A stretch of DNA of 64,000 bases, taken from a virus. The notes under the pieces are model-generated. The model saw only the letters and a list, made by a program, of their open reading frames with translations, made no database searches and was not told the DNA's origin. Position numbers and translations under genes: made by a program. The DNA is taken from positions 1-64,000 of IMG/VR virus record IMGVR_UViG_3300031753_000005; one strand, 5' to 3'. This document shows, piece after piece, positions 51,525-58,635 of this stretch (position 1 is the stretch's first letter; every line of letters starts with the position of its first letter).

Positions 51525-51570
51525 TGTCGATCCTTTCGATTGTAAGGTGAGGTAATGGTTTACGACCCAT
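51388..51570 (-). pseudogene. HNH endonuclease fragment overlapping the ERF start
   Basis: A 60-codon minus-strand frame, about +1 to the ERF frame. Its first ~40 codons match the C-terminal HNH signature of phage HNH proteins: [14 protein letters not shown], then [14 protein letters not shown] and EQNRNQR. No N-terminal half lies upstream, since stops intervene. It looks like a remnant; the ERF ATG at 51524 falls inside it. Whether this frame is still translated is uncertain. Confidence 0.75.
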
Positions 51571-51591
51571 GTCGGTTCGCGGGGTTGTCGC

Positions 51592-52305
51592 TCACGGTGT
51601 CTCTCCCAAATAATCGTGCAGATCGCGGCCGAGGCTCTTGGCCTGATCGTCGGTCGAGGTCAGCAGCCGCTGGCGCTCCGCGAAAAATCCCGAGGCGCGA
51701 ACCCGCGCAAGCATCTCGTCCTTCTCATCGGCAAACCGCTCTAGCGCATCGGCCAATTTTTTGATGTAAGGCTCATCGCGTGCCGAGCGGTCGTGGATCG
51801 GCATCATCCTCGGGTGGAAAGAGTATCTGTCCACTTCCTCGAATTCGCCGACATAGCATTGTCCCTGTACCTGCGGCCGGTAATCCGCTCCGAACCCCTC
51901 GAAGTACCATTTGAGGTGTGTGAACGGCGCTGGGCACTTCACCTCAACCGCTCTGTACAGAGGTCGCCCGACAGTCACTACGCGGTCAGGGCTACACCCT
52001 ATCCGGCCGTCATCAGTCGTAATGAATCCTATTGGCTCCGTCGAGATATCTTGCTCGAATTCGTATAGCGCGACAGCCTGCGGCTCTAATTCTTTTCCTC
52101 GCTCCATATGCTCAGTGGTAAAGAGACTGTCCAGCGATTCATTTAGCAGCGTTTCGGCAATCAAACGATAAGCATACTCTCTAGCTTGTATGCTGTATTG
52201 TTCGGTCTTTGGAGTCAGAATTTTGTGAAAATTCGAGGCAGTGGGAATGCCAATTCTGGCGGCGAGCCATTCGCGGCTACCCTGCGGGAAATTATGAATT
52301 CTCAC
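51592..52305 (-). CDS. YqaJ-type phage exonuclease
   Basis: A 237-residue PD-(D/E)XK exonuclease. Start at GTG 52305, seven bases after AAGGAG; an upstream ATG (52332) lacks such a site. The N-terminus (QGSREWLAARIGIPTASNF) is the lambda-exo/YqaJ signature. GCSPDRVVTVG and AVEVKCPAPFTH carry the catalytic Asp and E-x-K, and VQGQCYVG the following Gln helix. Resects dsDNA to give substrate for the ERF protein. Confidence 0.92.
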   Translation of the reverse strand: MRIHNFPQGSREWLAARIGIPTASNFHKILTPKTEQYSIQAREYAYRLIAETLLNESLDSLFTTEHMERGKELEPQAVALYEFEQDISTEPIGFITTDDGRIGCSPDRVVTVGRPLYRAVEVKCPAPFTHLKWYFEGFGADYRPQVQGQCYVGEFEEVDRYSFHPRMMPIHDRSARDEPYIKKLADALERFADEKDEMLARVRASGFFAERQRLLTSTDDQAKSLGRDLHDYLGETP

Positions 52306-52468
52306 TCTGTTGCTCCTTTGTAAGCAGTTCATGTAAGCGAGCCAACTGCGTGAGTGACGGTCCCTCGATCGCGACAAGCTGTTTCACCAAGGCCTCAGTG
52401 CAATCGAGCCATGTCCGCGCTTGGTTGAGGGCGCGACGGATCTCGGCCAGACGTTCTTCAATGCTCAT
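52292..52468 (-). CDS. Small coiled-coil protein
   Basis: A 58-residue helical protein starting at ATG 52468 behind AAAGGAG. Heptad-like sequence (SIEERLAEIRRALNQA). It overlaps the start of the exonuclease gene by 14 bases. Function unknown. Confidence 0.65.
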   Translation of the reverse strand: MSIEERLAEIRRALNQARTWLDCTEALVKQLVAIEGPSLTQLARLHELLTKEQQSENS

Positions 52469-52775
52469 GCGTTGCTCCTTTTCGCTGGCGGGGGCGCAGA
52501 TGCACGCCTCTTCTCTCAAGGGAGTTGCATATCCCCTCGCCTATGGCGTGGATACCAATGGGACCTATAATCACAATCGCGAACAAAAGTAAGAAGAGGA
52601 ATAGCCCAATGATCATGGCCATAGGCCACGGACAAGGATTATCAGGGCCTCTGACCAATTGAAACCATTGTGCGAAATAATAATCAGGAACGAGAACTGC
52701 CGCCACGACGACTGTCCCCACGATCGTTTCCGTTATCTCACGACGAGGCTCACGGAAAATATTTGATAGCGCCAT
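52458..52775 (-). CDS. Membrane protein
   Basis: A 105-residue protein with two hydrophobic helices (IVGTVVVAAVLVP and MIIGLFLFLLLFAIVIIG). Start ATG 52775 has GAGGAG. Unknown function; an early membrane protein in a lysogen or exclusion region is possible. Confidence 0.7.
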   Translation of the reverse strand: MALSNIFREPRREITETIVGTVVVAAVLVPDYYFAQWFQLVRGPDNPCPWPMAMIIGLFLFLLLFAIVIIGPIGIHAIGEGICNSLERRGVHLRPRQRKGATHEH

Positions 52776-52835
52776 GTATTTCACTCCTCTGCTGGCAGTC
52801 ATTCCATGCCGCTTGCAGGCGGCATGGCGAGGCTG

Positions 52836-53219
52836 TCAGCGGCCGGCTAAAGGCAGCGGAATGATTGGGGAGACGCCCCTAATAGAAAGGACTTTCCCTG
52901 TATCGAGGTCGCAAAGTTCGTCGTTTGGCTGAGCCAGGGCCATGACAGAGCGGTTGTTATCGATGGCCGATTGGAGGCTTAGCAATAAAGCGTCTGCCGC
53001 CGGCGTGCCAACCGAATTGAAGAACACCCCGTAAACATGCGTGTGATCGCTGGGGAATGTCACATGATAGCAGTTTGGCCCGGTGCCTCCAAACACGGGA
53101 ACGCCCGTCGCGCAGATATATCCACTGGGACAGGCGGCATTTGCCGCGCTCGATCCGAACGCAGCGAAGGCTATGCCCGCAGCGAAGGCGCCGGTTTTGA
53201 TGATGGTTTTCACAAGCAT
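52836..53219 (-). CDS. Exported small protein
   Basis: A 127-residue protein with a signal peptide (KTGAFAAGIAFAAFG, cleavage after ANA) and four Cys in the mature part. AGGAGA precedes ATG 53219. The mature sequence carries a SGYICATGVPVFGGTGP segment. No enzyme motif. Resembles periplasmic proteins of unknown role. Confidence 0.7.
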   Translation of the reverse strand: MLVKTIIKTGAFAAGIAFAAFGSSAANAACPSGYICATGVPVFGGTGPNCYHVTFPSDHTHVYGVFFNSVGTPAADALLLSLQSAIDNNRSVMALAQPNDELCDLDTGKVLSIRGVSPIIPLPLAGR

Positions 53220-53362
53220 TGTCTCCTGAGTTTGCTCAGAAACCGCTGAGCGCGGATTTCTTCATTGCGGCCTCGCGGTGCCGCAGTTTCGGCATTTCAC
53301 CCGAATGAAACTGTTGCGCCAGCCGCAGCGGCACAGCCAATGATCAACGAAGGTGATCAGCG

Positions 53363-53545
53363 TCACGTCGGCACGACCCACGCGACGACAGCCTCGATGG
53401 CTGCGACGAGCCCTTGCGCGAGCAAGAAACCAGCCGCAAGCGCCCCAGCAACCGCGAATGCGGAAATCAGCAGGCCCTCGCCGCGGAGAATGGCCCGCGT
53501 CGGTTTCAGCGCGCCAGATAGCATCAGGCGATCAAGGCGCGACAT
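53363..53545 (-). CDS. Small membrane protein
   Basis: A 60-residue protein with two hydrophobic segments (ISAFAVAGALAAGFLLA and VAAIEAVVAWVV). Start overlaps the preceding gene by 14 bases. No strong ribosome site. Function unknown. The bases from 53220 to 53362 show no gene. Confidence 0.5.
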   Translation of the reverse strand: MSRLDRLMLSGALKPTRAILRGEGLLISAFAVAGALAAGFLLAQGLVAAIEAVVAWVVPT

Positions 53546-53750
53546 CGAACAGATCTCGCGGGATGAGACTTGCTATACAATAGATTGCCGACTCGCCCAG
53601 CAAGCCAATGGTGACGAGGATTTCATCCGCGCCACGATCCCACCTCGCGGAGCACGACATCAGCTGCTCACTGGCGCATCCGGTCGCTATGAGCAGACTC
53701 TGGTGAACGGTCCTGGCGTTCGCGAGGGCGACAACGTCACGCGGGCTCAT
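53532..53750 (-). CDS. Hypothetical protein
   Basis: A 72-residue protein with ATGA coupling to the upstream gene. Mixed charge with Cys at intervals. No family recognised. Confidence 0.5.
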   Translation of the reverse strand: MSPRDVVALANARTVHQSLLIATGCASEQLMSCSARWDRGADEILVTIGLLGESAIYCIASLIPRDLFDVAP

Positions 53751-53992
53751 TTGGTCTTCTCCCGGAATTCCATCTTTTGCAGCTTGTTGGCGAGGTTCGT
53801 GAGTATCGCCTTCGGTATCTTGTCGAGCAGTGCCGCAGACTCATTGACGAGGTGGGTGCCGAGATAGCCGGCGGTATAGCGATCCATTCCCAGCCGCATC
53901 AACGCCAACAGGGCGCCCATCTCAAATAAGGTAAGCTCCAGCGTCACCGCGATTGGATCGATCAGAACGTCGGCGTCGGGCTCGGTGGTCAT
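53747..53992 (-). CDS. Hypothetical protein
   Basis: An 81-residue, largely helical protein, acidic at the N-terminus and basic at the C-terminus. ATGA-coupled at both ends. No family recognised. Confidence 0.65.
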   Translation of the reverse strand: MTTEPDADVLIDPIAVTLELTLFEMGALLALMRLGMDRYTAGYLGTHLVNESAALLDKIPKAILTNLANKLQKMEFREKTK

Positions 53993-54219
53993 TCGATCCT
54001 CCCTACTATCTCAGCGCCCGGCATCAGCTCGGGCTCGTTGGTCGATGCCTTCAGACGGCCATCGACCCGGTACACGAAGGCCGGGCAGCGATGCACTGTG
54101 GCCAGCCGGATCGCCTCTTCGGTCGCTTGCTCTAGCGTGATGCAGCGGGCCTGTTCGTCGGCACCGACATCGAAGGCCATGCTCGCACTGAGCGCGCGGG
54201 CGAACGCGGACGGCCTCAC
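53989..54219 (-). CDS. Hypothetical protein
   Basis: A 76-residue protein; GTG 54219 overlaps the stop of the upstream microprotein (GTGA), with GGGGA nearby. An internal ATG at 54180 is an alternative. Contains TLEQATEEAIRLA helix and a FVYRVDGR hairpin. No family recognised. Confidence 0.6.
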   Translation of the reverse strand: MRPSAFARALSASMAFDVGADEQARCITLEQATEEAIRLATVHRCPAFVYRVDGRLKASTNEPELMPGAEIVGRIE

Positions 54220-54320
54220 AACATCCCCAGCGCGCCGAAGAACGCGAGCGCCGCAGTGCCGCCGGCGAGCATCACGGCGAAGACTGCGCCCCAGCTGATC
54301 TCTGATTCTGTCCTGGACAT
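54216..54320 (-). CDS. 34-residue membrane peptide
   Basis: ATG 54320 follows GGGAGGAGAGA, an excellent ribosome site. The peptide has one transmembrane helix (GAVFAVMLAGGTAALAFFG) after an acidic N-terminus. It is the first gene of the leftward operon, next to the immunity region. Its stop overlaps the following GTG. Confidence 0.65.
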   Translation of the reverse strand: MSRTESEISWGAVFAVMLAGGTAALAFFGALGML

Positions 54321-54367
54321 TGGGCTCTCTCCTCCCACCGGGTGACCGACGATGGGGAGAGTGTTAC

Positions 54368-54382
54368 ACCTAGAGAAACCTA
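54368..54382 (+). promoter_or_regulatory. Candidate repressor operator
   Basis: CACCTAGAGAAACCT; contains CTAG-A-GAAAC. The same element, as CTAGGTGAAAC and CTAGGGAAAC, occurs twice between the divergent repressor genes. Placed upstream of the leftward operon, it would let one repressor control that promoter. Confidence 0.5.
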
Positions 54383-54458
54383 TGTCAACAACAAAATTAC
54401 GCTACATGGAACCGGGGGGGGGCGGCGTGGACGATAATTTAGAATCGCGCGTCTCGAA

Positions 54459-54740
54459 TCAGGGGCGACGGTCGCGCTGATCGAGAGTTTGAAGGAGCGC
54501 GATTGAGAGGTGATCCGGGGGACCGATAAGCAACCAAGCGGGGTCGACGTTGAGGACCCTGGAGATGCCCTCTAGCATGTCCTGTGTGTATGCCTGTTGG
54601 AAACTCTCAAGCCGAGTAACTGAGGCTTTTGAGATACCTACACGTCGCGCGAGTTCCGATTTAGACAGGCCTCTATGAACGCGCCACTCGGTGATGAAGT
54701 GCCGACGTCGCGGTCCTTGGCTCTTCACCCGGATCGGCAT
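54459..54740 (-). CDS. XRE-family repressor, CI-like
   Basis: A 93-residue protein with a single HTH: KSELARRVGISKASVTRLES at residues about 27-46. No C-terminal peptidase (LexA/S24) domain, so induction would not be by RecA-stimulated self-cleavage. Divergent from a Cro-like gene, it is the likely lysogeny repressor. Confidence 0.8.
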   Translation of the reverse strand: MPIRVKSQGPRRRHFITEWRVHRGLSKSELARRVGISKASVTRLESFQQAYTQDMLEGISRVLNVDPAWLLIGPPDHLSIALLQTLDQRDRRP

Positions 54741-54796
54741 TAGGGCCGATGTTACCTAGGGCGGAACGGGCGAGTCTTGGTTAAGAAAACGAGGTC

Positions 54797-54838
54797 TCGC
54801 TAGGTGAAACGAAGGGCTTGACACCGGGTTTCCCTAGC
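54797..54838 (+). promoter_or_regulatory. Candidate operators of the switch
   Basis: GCTAGGTGAAAC at 54800-54811 and its inverted version GTTTCCCTAGC at 54828-54838 (reading GCTAGGGAAAC on the other strand) share the core CTAGG-x-GAAAC. The second lies in the spacer of the rightward promoter, so binding would block it. A weaker form, CTAGGGCGGAAC, lies near 54755. Confidence 0.55.
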
Positions 54839-54846
54839 TGTAACTC
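54818..54846 (+). promoter_or_regulatory. Rightward early promoter
   Basis: TTGACA at 54818-54823 and TAACTC at 54841-54846 with a 17-base spacer. It would drive the Cro-like gene (ATG 54856), which gives a very short leader. The spacer holds an inverted operator element. Confidence 0.55.
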
Positions 54847-54855
54847 ATACTCAAC

Positions 54856-55056
54856 ATGAGTGAGCATCCAGTCAGGCGGTACCGAGAACAGCATGGCCTC
54901 ACGTCAGAGGCCCTTGCTGGGATGGTCGGTGTCAGCAAAGCGACGATTTCTCGGATCGAGAATGGCGCGCAGACACCATCGCACGCCCTTATCCAGCGCT
55001 TTATTGATCGCCTGGGATTGAAAGCCGAGGACTTCTTTACCGGCGTGGCTGCATGA
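54856..55056 (+). CDS. XRE-family regulator, Cro-like
   Basis: A 66-residue protein that is little more than an HTH: SEALAGMVGVSKATISRIEN at residues about 17-36. First gene of the rightward early operon, divergent from the CI-like gene. ATGA overlap with the next microprotein. Confidence 0.82.
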   Translation: MSEHPVRRYREQHGLTSEALAGMVGVSKATISRIENGAQTPSHALIQRFIDRLGLKAEDFFTGVAA

Positions 55057-55139
55057 CCTGGTTCCTCCTTCACTGGCTTTTGCTGTCCGTCGAGGCCGGG
55101 CTGGTGCTCGGCGCGGCGATCGCGTGGGGCATGCGGTGA
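55053..55139 (+). CDS. 28-residue membrane peptide
   Basis: ATG 55053 overlaps the Cro-like stop. A single hydrophobic helix (LHWLLLSVEAGLVLGAAIAW) with little else. Coupling to the regulator is the main evidence. Confidence 0.5.
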   Translation: MTWFLLHWLLLSVEAGLVLGAAIAWGMR

Positions 55140-55215
55140 TGCGATTACTCCCATCCGCAGTGAAGACAATTCCAGATCAGAATCCGGGCGCGCATTTCCT
55201 TCCGGCGCGTTCGGA

Positions 55216-55269
55216 CGCCCGAGAGCAGGTTCAATCCCCGGTCCCCCAGACCCTGCCTGCTCTCGGGCG
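55216..55269. repeat. Perfect 14-bp inverted repeat, 26-base loop
   Basis: CGCCCGAGAGCAGG at 55216-55229 and its exact reverse complement at 55256-55269. The loop contains GGTTCAATCCCC-like sequence that resembles a tRNA T-arm only superficially. No T-run follows, so not a classical terminator. Confidence 0.8.
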
Positions 55270-55341
55270 ATCCATTCGGGTGCCGAGAGGCGCCCGCTCG
55301 ATCTCGCTCCTGAAGTCCACGGAGCGAATCTTGGGGGAGTG

Positions 55342-55419
55342 TCGGCGCGGGATAGATAGCTGTGCAGAGGGGAGCTCCTGGTGCTGTAGGGGAGTTCTGC
55401 TCAGCCTGACCCGCGCCGA
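55342..55419. repeat. Perfect 10-bp inverted repeat enclosing nested stems
   Basis: TCGGCGCGGG at 55342-55351 pairs with CCCGCGCCGA at 55410-55419. Inside, GCAGA (55364-55368) pairs with TCTGC (55396-55400) and CTCC with GGAG, so about 78 bases could form a long stem. Size is tRNA-like but no D- or T-arm is present. Confidence 0.7.
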
Positions 55420-55481
55420 TTTCCTCTTCTGCATCATCGTCGCGTCGTGCCATGCCTCAAGGCTCGCACGAGATCCCCTAA

Positions 55482-55838
55482 ATGGCGATAGCCAGGAAGC
55501 GCAGTAATCTTGCAATTGAACGCAACATATTTGCGCGAAATGCGGGTGCGGCTCTGGAGCTCTTGGTTAATGAGCCGCACCGCGACAAGCTCATTGCGCG
55601 CATGTTCGGCGTCAGCATTCGCATGGCCCAATATCTCAGAGCCGGCAAATGCTGGACGGTTGATCGCCTGTCGACCGCGAGCGCGGTCCTCGGGGAAGAG
55701 TTCGACCGGCTGCTCATGCAACGAATTCTTCCGCCGCCGACCGAGAAAATTCATGAGCGCATCGACCGCCTCGAGCGGACGATCGCGCGGGAGCTTGCCG
55801 AGCTCAGAAATGAGATCCGGGGGAAAAGTGACGAATGA
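55482..55838 (+). CDS. HTH-like early protein
   Basis: A 118-residue basic protein. LIARMFGVSIRMAQYLRAG (residues about 38-56) reads as a helix-turn-helix, followed by a WTVDRLSTASAVLG segment and a C-terminal coiled coil (HERIDRLERTIAREL). Could be a regulator of early genes. ATGA overlap with the next gene. Confidence 0.7.
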   Translation: MAIARKRSNLAIERNIFARNAGAALELLVNEPHRDKLIARMFGVSIRMAQYLRAGKCWTVDRLSTASAVLGEEFDRLLMQRILPPPTEKIHERIDRLERTIARELAELRNEIRGKSDE

Positions 55839-55960
55839 ATTTTATCCGACGCTGGCTTGCCACGTTGTTTCTAGCCGCCGCCCAACTGGGCGCGTGGCTC
55901 GCGCGCAAGGTCGCGCCGGCTCGTCGTGATCAGCCGCAGCGTCGTCTACGAGGCCGTTGA
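55835..55960 (+). CDS. 41-residue basic membrane-associated peptide
   Basis: ATGA-coupled start. An amphipathic hydrophobic N-terminal half (RRWLATLFLAAAQLGAWLA) and an Arg-rich tail. May associate with the membrane or nucleic acid. No family recognised. Confidence 0.5.
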   Translation: MNFIRRWLATLFLAAAQLGAWLARKVAPARRDQPQRRLRGR

Positions 55961-56135
55961 CGTCGGCCAGGAGCAAGTCGCTTGGGCTATGGCTCAAGGC
56001 TGGATTTCACCAGATCTGATCGTCGCGCCGTTTGGCGAGCATGCCCACTCGCCTGAAGAGGCGGCGCTCGTCATCGCTCGTATTTGGATGGGGTTGTCGA
56101 GGAGCCGGAAGGAGAGCCGGCAAGCCGCGAACTAG
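55926..56135 (+). CDS. Hypothetical protein
   Basis: A 69-residue protein from GTG 55926 overlapping the previous gene by 35 bases. Alpha/beta pattern (VVYEAVDVGQEQVAWAMAQG, then PEEAALVIARIW). No family recognised. Confidence 0.6.
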   Translation: MISRSVVYEAVDVGQEQVAWAMAQGWISPDLIVAPFGEHAHSPEEAALVIARIWMGLSRSRKESRQAAN

Positions 56136-56211
56136 GAAGCGGCGGCGGCCCAGGAGAAGGCGCCGCCGCCTCCCGCTCGTGGACTCAACACATCTCCGGG
56201 GGAGTGAAGAC

Positions 56212-56319
56212 ATGGAGTCATCGCCAAATAATAGCGAATTTAACGCAAATTTCAAGGGTTTGACGGTTACGGTTGTATTACGGGCCGGCTCTCGATGCTT
56301 GGGGAGGGCTTGGCGATGA
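56212..56319 (+). CDS. 35-residue hypothetical protein
   Basis: ATG 56212 after GGGGAGTGA; its TGA overlaps the ATG of the replication gene. Asn/Ser-rich start, hydrophobic middle, basic end. Could act as a leader peptide for the replication gene. Confidence 0.45.
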   Translation: MESSPNNSEFNANFKGLTVTVVLRAGSRCLGRAWR

Positions 56320-57173
56320 CCGCCTATCCTTGGCTGAAACTTTGGATCGGCACCGCCGATGACCCGAAGCTGCGCGCCGCGGCCCGGATGGCCGGGTGTC
56401 ATAAAGCTATCGCCGTGAACGCCTGGATCGCCGCGTTGGAATATGCGGGCGAGCACCAGGACAGGGGATCAGTCAAAGGCCTTCTGCCGGAAGTCCTCGC
56501 CGAGATTTGCGATACTACCCGCGAGATTGCTGTCCGCCTCTTCCAGGCGTTTCGCGAGCTCGGGATGCTGCTCGGCGAGCGCATCGCGAAGTGGACGAAG
56601 AGGCAGACCGATAAGCCCGAACGACCCCGGACGGCGAACGCCGAAGCCGTCGCCCGGTGCAGGCAAAGAAAGGCCGAGAAGGACGCCCAGGGCGCGCTCG
56701 ATTTCGCCATGCCGGCATTTCAAACCATTTCACCGGCATTTCAAAAGACCATTTCACCGGCCGCAGATACAGAAGAAGAGAGAGAGGAAGACTCCCCTTC
56801 GGGGATTTCAGAATCTAACGATTCTGAATCTATTCCTCAGCGACGCAAAAAAAGCGAAGCCGAGTTTCAGGGCTTTTGGGATCAATGCCCAAGGAAAGTC
56901 GAGAAAACGGCGGCTCGTAAGGCCTATTGGAAGGCCAGACAGAGCGGCGTTGATTGGAACAGCCTTGTCTCCGGCATGAGGCGATATGCCAGCGACTGCG
57001 CCGGGAAGGATCCTCAATACATCAAGCACCCCGCTACTTGGCTCAACAAGGGATGCTGGGCAGACGAAGAGAGCAAACCGAATGAACACGACAGAAACGT
57101 TTCCGTCCCACAAACACCAAGCCAAGCTGAACTCGATCGTAGCGAAAGGCGATTACTCGGTCTTGAGCGCTGA
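56316..57173 (+). CDS. O-like replication initiation protein
   Basis: A 285-residue protein. The N-terminal ~90 residues form a winged-helix-like domain (WLKLWIGTADDPKL, then EICDTTREIAVRLFQAFRELGML), as in phage replisome organisers. A linker follows, then a C-terminal domain (about 190-270) with FWDQCPRKVEKTAARKAYWK and KHPATWLNKGCW, a pair typical of phage replication proteins of this class. No helicase or helicase loader gene is recognised, so host DnaB and DnaC are probably used. Confidence 0.8.
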   Translation: MTAYPWLKLWIGTADDPKLRAAARMAGCHKAIAVNAWIAALEYAGEHQDRGSVKGLLPEVLAEICDTTREIAVRLFQAFRELGMLLGERIAKWTKRQTDKPERPRTANAEAVARCRQRKAEKDAQGALDFAMPAFQTISPAFQKTISPAADTEEEREEDSPSGISESNDSESIPQRRKKSEAEFQGFWDQCPRKVEKTAARKAYWKARQSGVDWNSLVSGMRRYASDCAGKDPQYIKHPATWLNKGCWADEESKPNEHDRNVSVPQTPSQAELDRSERRLLGLER

Positions 57174-57516
57174 CGACAAACTTGCGTGGCATACTTACTC
57201 GTATGCATTTTTGAGACACTACGGGCTTAAAGATGGTCCGCCAGTGACGCGCGACCCGAAAGGCGAATTTTTCAAGCCGCAGCTCGTCCAATTCGCTTTG
57301 GACGCGCTGTATCCGAAAAAGCTACGCACGCCGGAGATAATCCCCGCCGACCAATACGCCAGAAAGGGCGACTACGAGATGGCGGAACACTGCCACAAGC
57401 AAGATGCCGAGCGGGCTGCCGCAGCACACCTGTCCGACGCTGAGTATGCCGCCCTCTGCCTACGCCAGGTAAAGCACAACGTCCTGATTTTCGAAGAAAG
57501 GAGCAAACGCCGATGA
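57082..57516 (+). CDS. Hypothetical early protein
   Basis: A 144-residue polar protein (ATG 57082, GAAGAGAG upstream) overlapping the end of the replication gene by 92 bases in another frame. Contains LAWHTYSYAFLRHYG and a Gln/His-rich helix. No family recognised. ATGA coupling to the next gene. Confidence 0.7.
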   Translation: MNTTETFPSHKHQAKLNSIVAKGDYSVLSADDKLAWHTYSYAFLRHYGLKDGPPVTRDPKGEFFKPQLVQFALDALYPKKLRTPEIIPADQYARKGDYEMAEHCHKQDAERAAAAHLSDAEYAALCLRQVKHNVLIFEERSKRR

Positions 57517-57758
57517 CCGATCGCAAGCCGCGTCCGCCGATCGCCTCGCGCGATCCCGAGATCCAGGCGCTTTGGGCGCAGGGTCTGCGAAAAACAGAAA
57601 TTCTCCGACGCCTTGGTTTGAGATGCCCCACGGTCAACGTGTTCGGATTCCCCGATCGACACCAGCCGCCGGCACCAGCACTACCAGGCGAAACCCCCGA
57701 AACCCGCGCTTTCCGCCGCTTCCCGATCAACACGCACAAGCCTGGAGATATGCGATGA
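57513..57758 (+). CDS. Small HTH-like protein
   Basis: An 81-residue basic protein. ALWAQGLRKTEILRRLGLRC (residues about 19-38) looks like a minimal helix-turn-helix, followed by a Pro-rich tail. ATGA overlaps at both ends. DNA binding is plausible. Confidence 0.65.
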   Translation: MTDRKPRPPIASRDPEIQALWAQGLRKTEILRRLGLRCPTVNVFGFPDRHQPPAPALPGETPETRAFRRFPINTHKPGDMR

Positions 57759-58069
57759 CCGGTCATCCGCTGCGGCGCACCAAGGGAAACGAGGAGAAGG
57801 GCATCCGACCGAAGCCGGTGCTCCCGAGCGCTAAAGACATGGCGATACTGCGGCGCGCCGCTCAGGGATACATCTTCGCCACACAAACCGAAGACGGTCC
57901 GGAATTTCGCTACGACGACGGCGCTATGGTGTCCTTGCGCGACGGCGCAAAAGGCGGGCGCCAGTTCGCCCGGATGATCGCCGAAGGCTGGCTGATCCCC
58001 GACAAACACGACTCGTTGCTCGATAATGGCCCGCCGCAGCTTTACCGAGCCAGGAAGCCCGGAATCTGA
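57755..58069 (+). CDS. Hypothetical early protein
   Basis: A 104-residue basic protein with ATGA-coupled start. The middle part (MAILRRAAQGYIFATQTEDG, then a GRQFARMIAEGWLIP helix and strand) suggests a small wHTH or AlpA-like fold. No family recognised. Confidence 0.65.
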   Translation: MTGHPLRRTKGNEEKGIRPKPVLPSAKDMAILRRAAQGYIFATQTEDGPEFRYDDGAMVSLRDGAKGGRQFARMIAEGWLIPDKHDSLLDNGPPQLYRARKPGI

Positions 58070-58082
58070 GATTACCACCAGC

Positions 58083-58184
58083 ATGCTGAGCGTGAGATCA
58101 CTGCTGCGACGGCACGGCGCTCGGGCGGCGATCATCGCGGAGTGCGCAGTCTTGGCGCTGATCCTGCTGTTGACGGCGTATTGA
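58083..58184 (+). CDS. 33-residue membrane peptide
   Basis: ATG 58083 to TGA 58184. Basic N-terminus (SVRSLLRRHG) then a hydrophobic helix (AIIAECAVLALILLLTAY). Typical small inner-membrane protein. No clear ribosome site. Confidence 0.45.
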   Translation: MLSVRSLLRRHGARAAIIAECAVLALILLLTAY

Positions 58185-58192
58185 ATGCGAAG

Positions 58193-58516
58193 ATGTCCTA
58201 CCGCCGGCACCCAACCAATCACCGCAATGGCTCGCGCCCGCGGTTGTCGTTTGAAGATTGGAAAGCGGTAGTCGAGAGCGCCCGAGATTACCGTTGGCTG
58301 GTCGATTGGCAGAGCACGAATAATCTCAGCGATCAGGAGGCCGCCGACGAGACCGCGCTCTCGGTAGCAGCTTATCGTCGACAGAGATCCGGGCGAACGC
58401 CGGTCTCGCGCCAGACAGCGGCGCTGGCTTTAAAGTCGATGGTCGATCTCGATAGAATGCTGAAAGTAGCCAAAATGACTATCTATCTAATAGAAATGAG
58501 TACTAATCGCCGGTAA
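58193..58516 (+). CDS. Hypothetical early protein
   Basis: A 107-residue basic protein. DYRWLVDWQSTNNLSDQEAA and a following helix-turn-helix-like stretch (ADETALSVAAYRRQRSG) suggest DNA binding. The end of the gene and the next 100 bases are AT-richer than the surroundings. Confidence 0.65.
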   Translation: MSYRRHPTNHRNGSRPRLSFEDWKAVVESARDYRWLVDWQSTNNLSDQEAADETALSVAAYRRQRSGRTPVSRQTAALALKSMVDLDRMLKVAKMTIYLIEMSTNRR

Positions 58517-58635
58517 TCTCGCCATGATTTTCCATATACAAGAGATTACTTGACGGATGGATAAGAAATGTGTTAGCTCCTGAAAATATAGCTTCTACAT
58601 TTTCCGTCTATGGCCATTGTCGGCCTAGGGATCGA
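58517..58635 (+). promoter_or_regulatory. AT-rich gap with possible promoter
   Basis: Contains TTGACG at 58551-58556 followed by an imperfect -10 (TTAGCT at 58573) and an AT-rich stretch. It may transcribe the 58636 gene. No gene seen. Confidence 0.35.

Larger units (their letters stand above)
55140..55481 (+). other. Structured immediate-early intergenic region
   Basis: About 340 bases without a convincing gene (frames on both strands are open but have no ribosome site or recognisable protein). It carries a perfect 14-bp inverted repeat at 55216-55229/55256-55269 and a perfect 10-bp one at 55342-55351/55410-55419 that encloses further pairing (GCAGA/TCTGC). A noncoding RNA, an antitermination-type leader or a DNA cruciform site are all possible. 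Confidence 0.55.

Noticed and set aside
55343-55418. tRNA-sized folded element with GC-rich closing stem
   Set aside because: Length fits a tRNA but there is no TTC-type T-loop or D-arm, so I kept it only as an inverted repeat.
55139-55507. Open frame of 122 codons in the early noncoding region, and overlapping minus-strand frames
   Set aside because: No ribosome site, no protein-like pattern, and both inverted repeats would lie in it. A real gene is not excluded.
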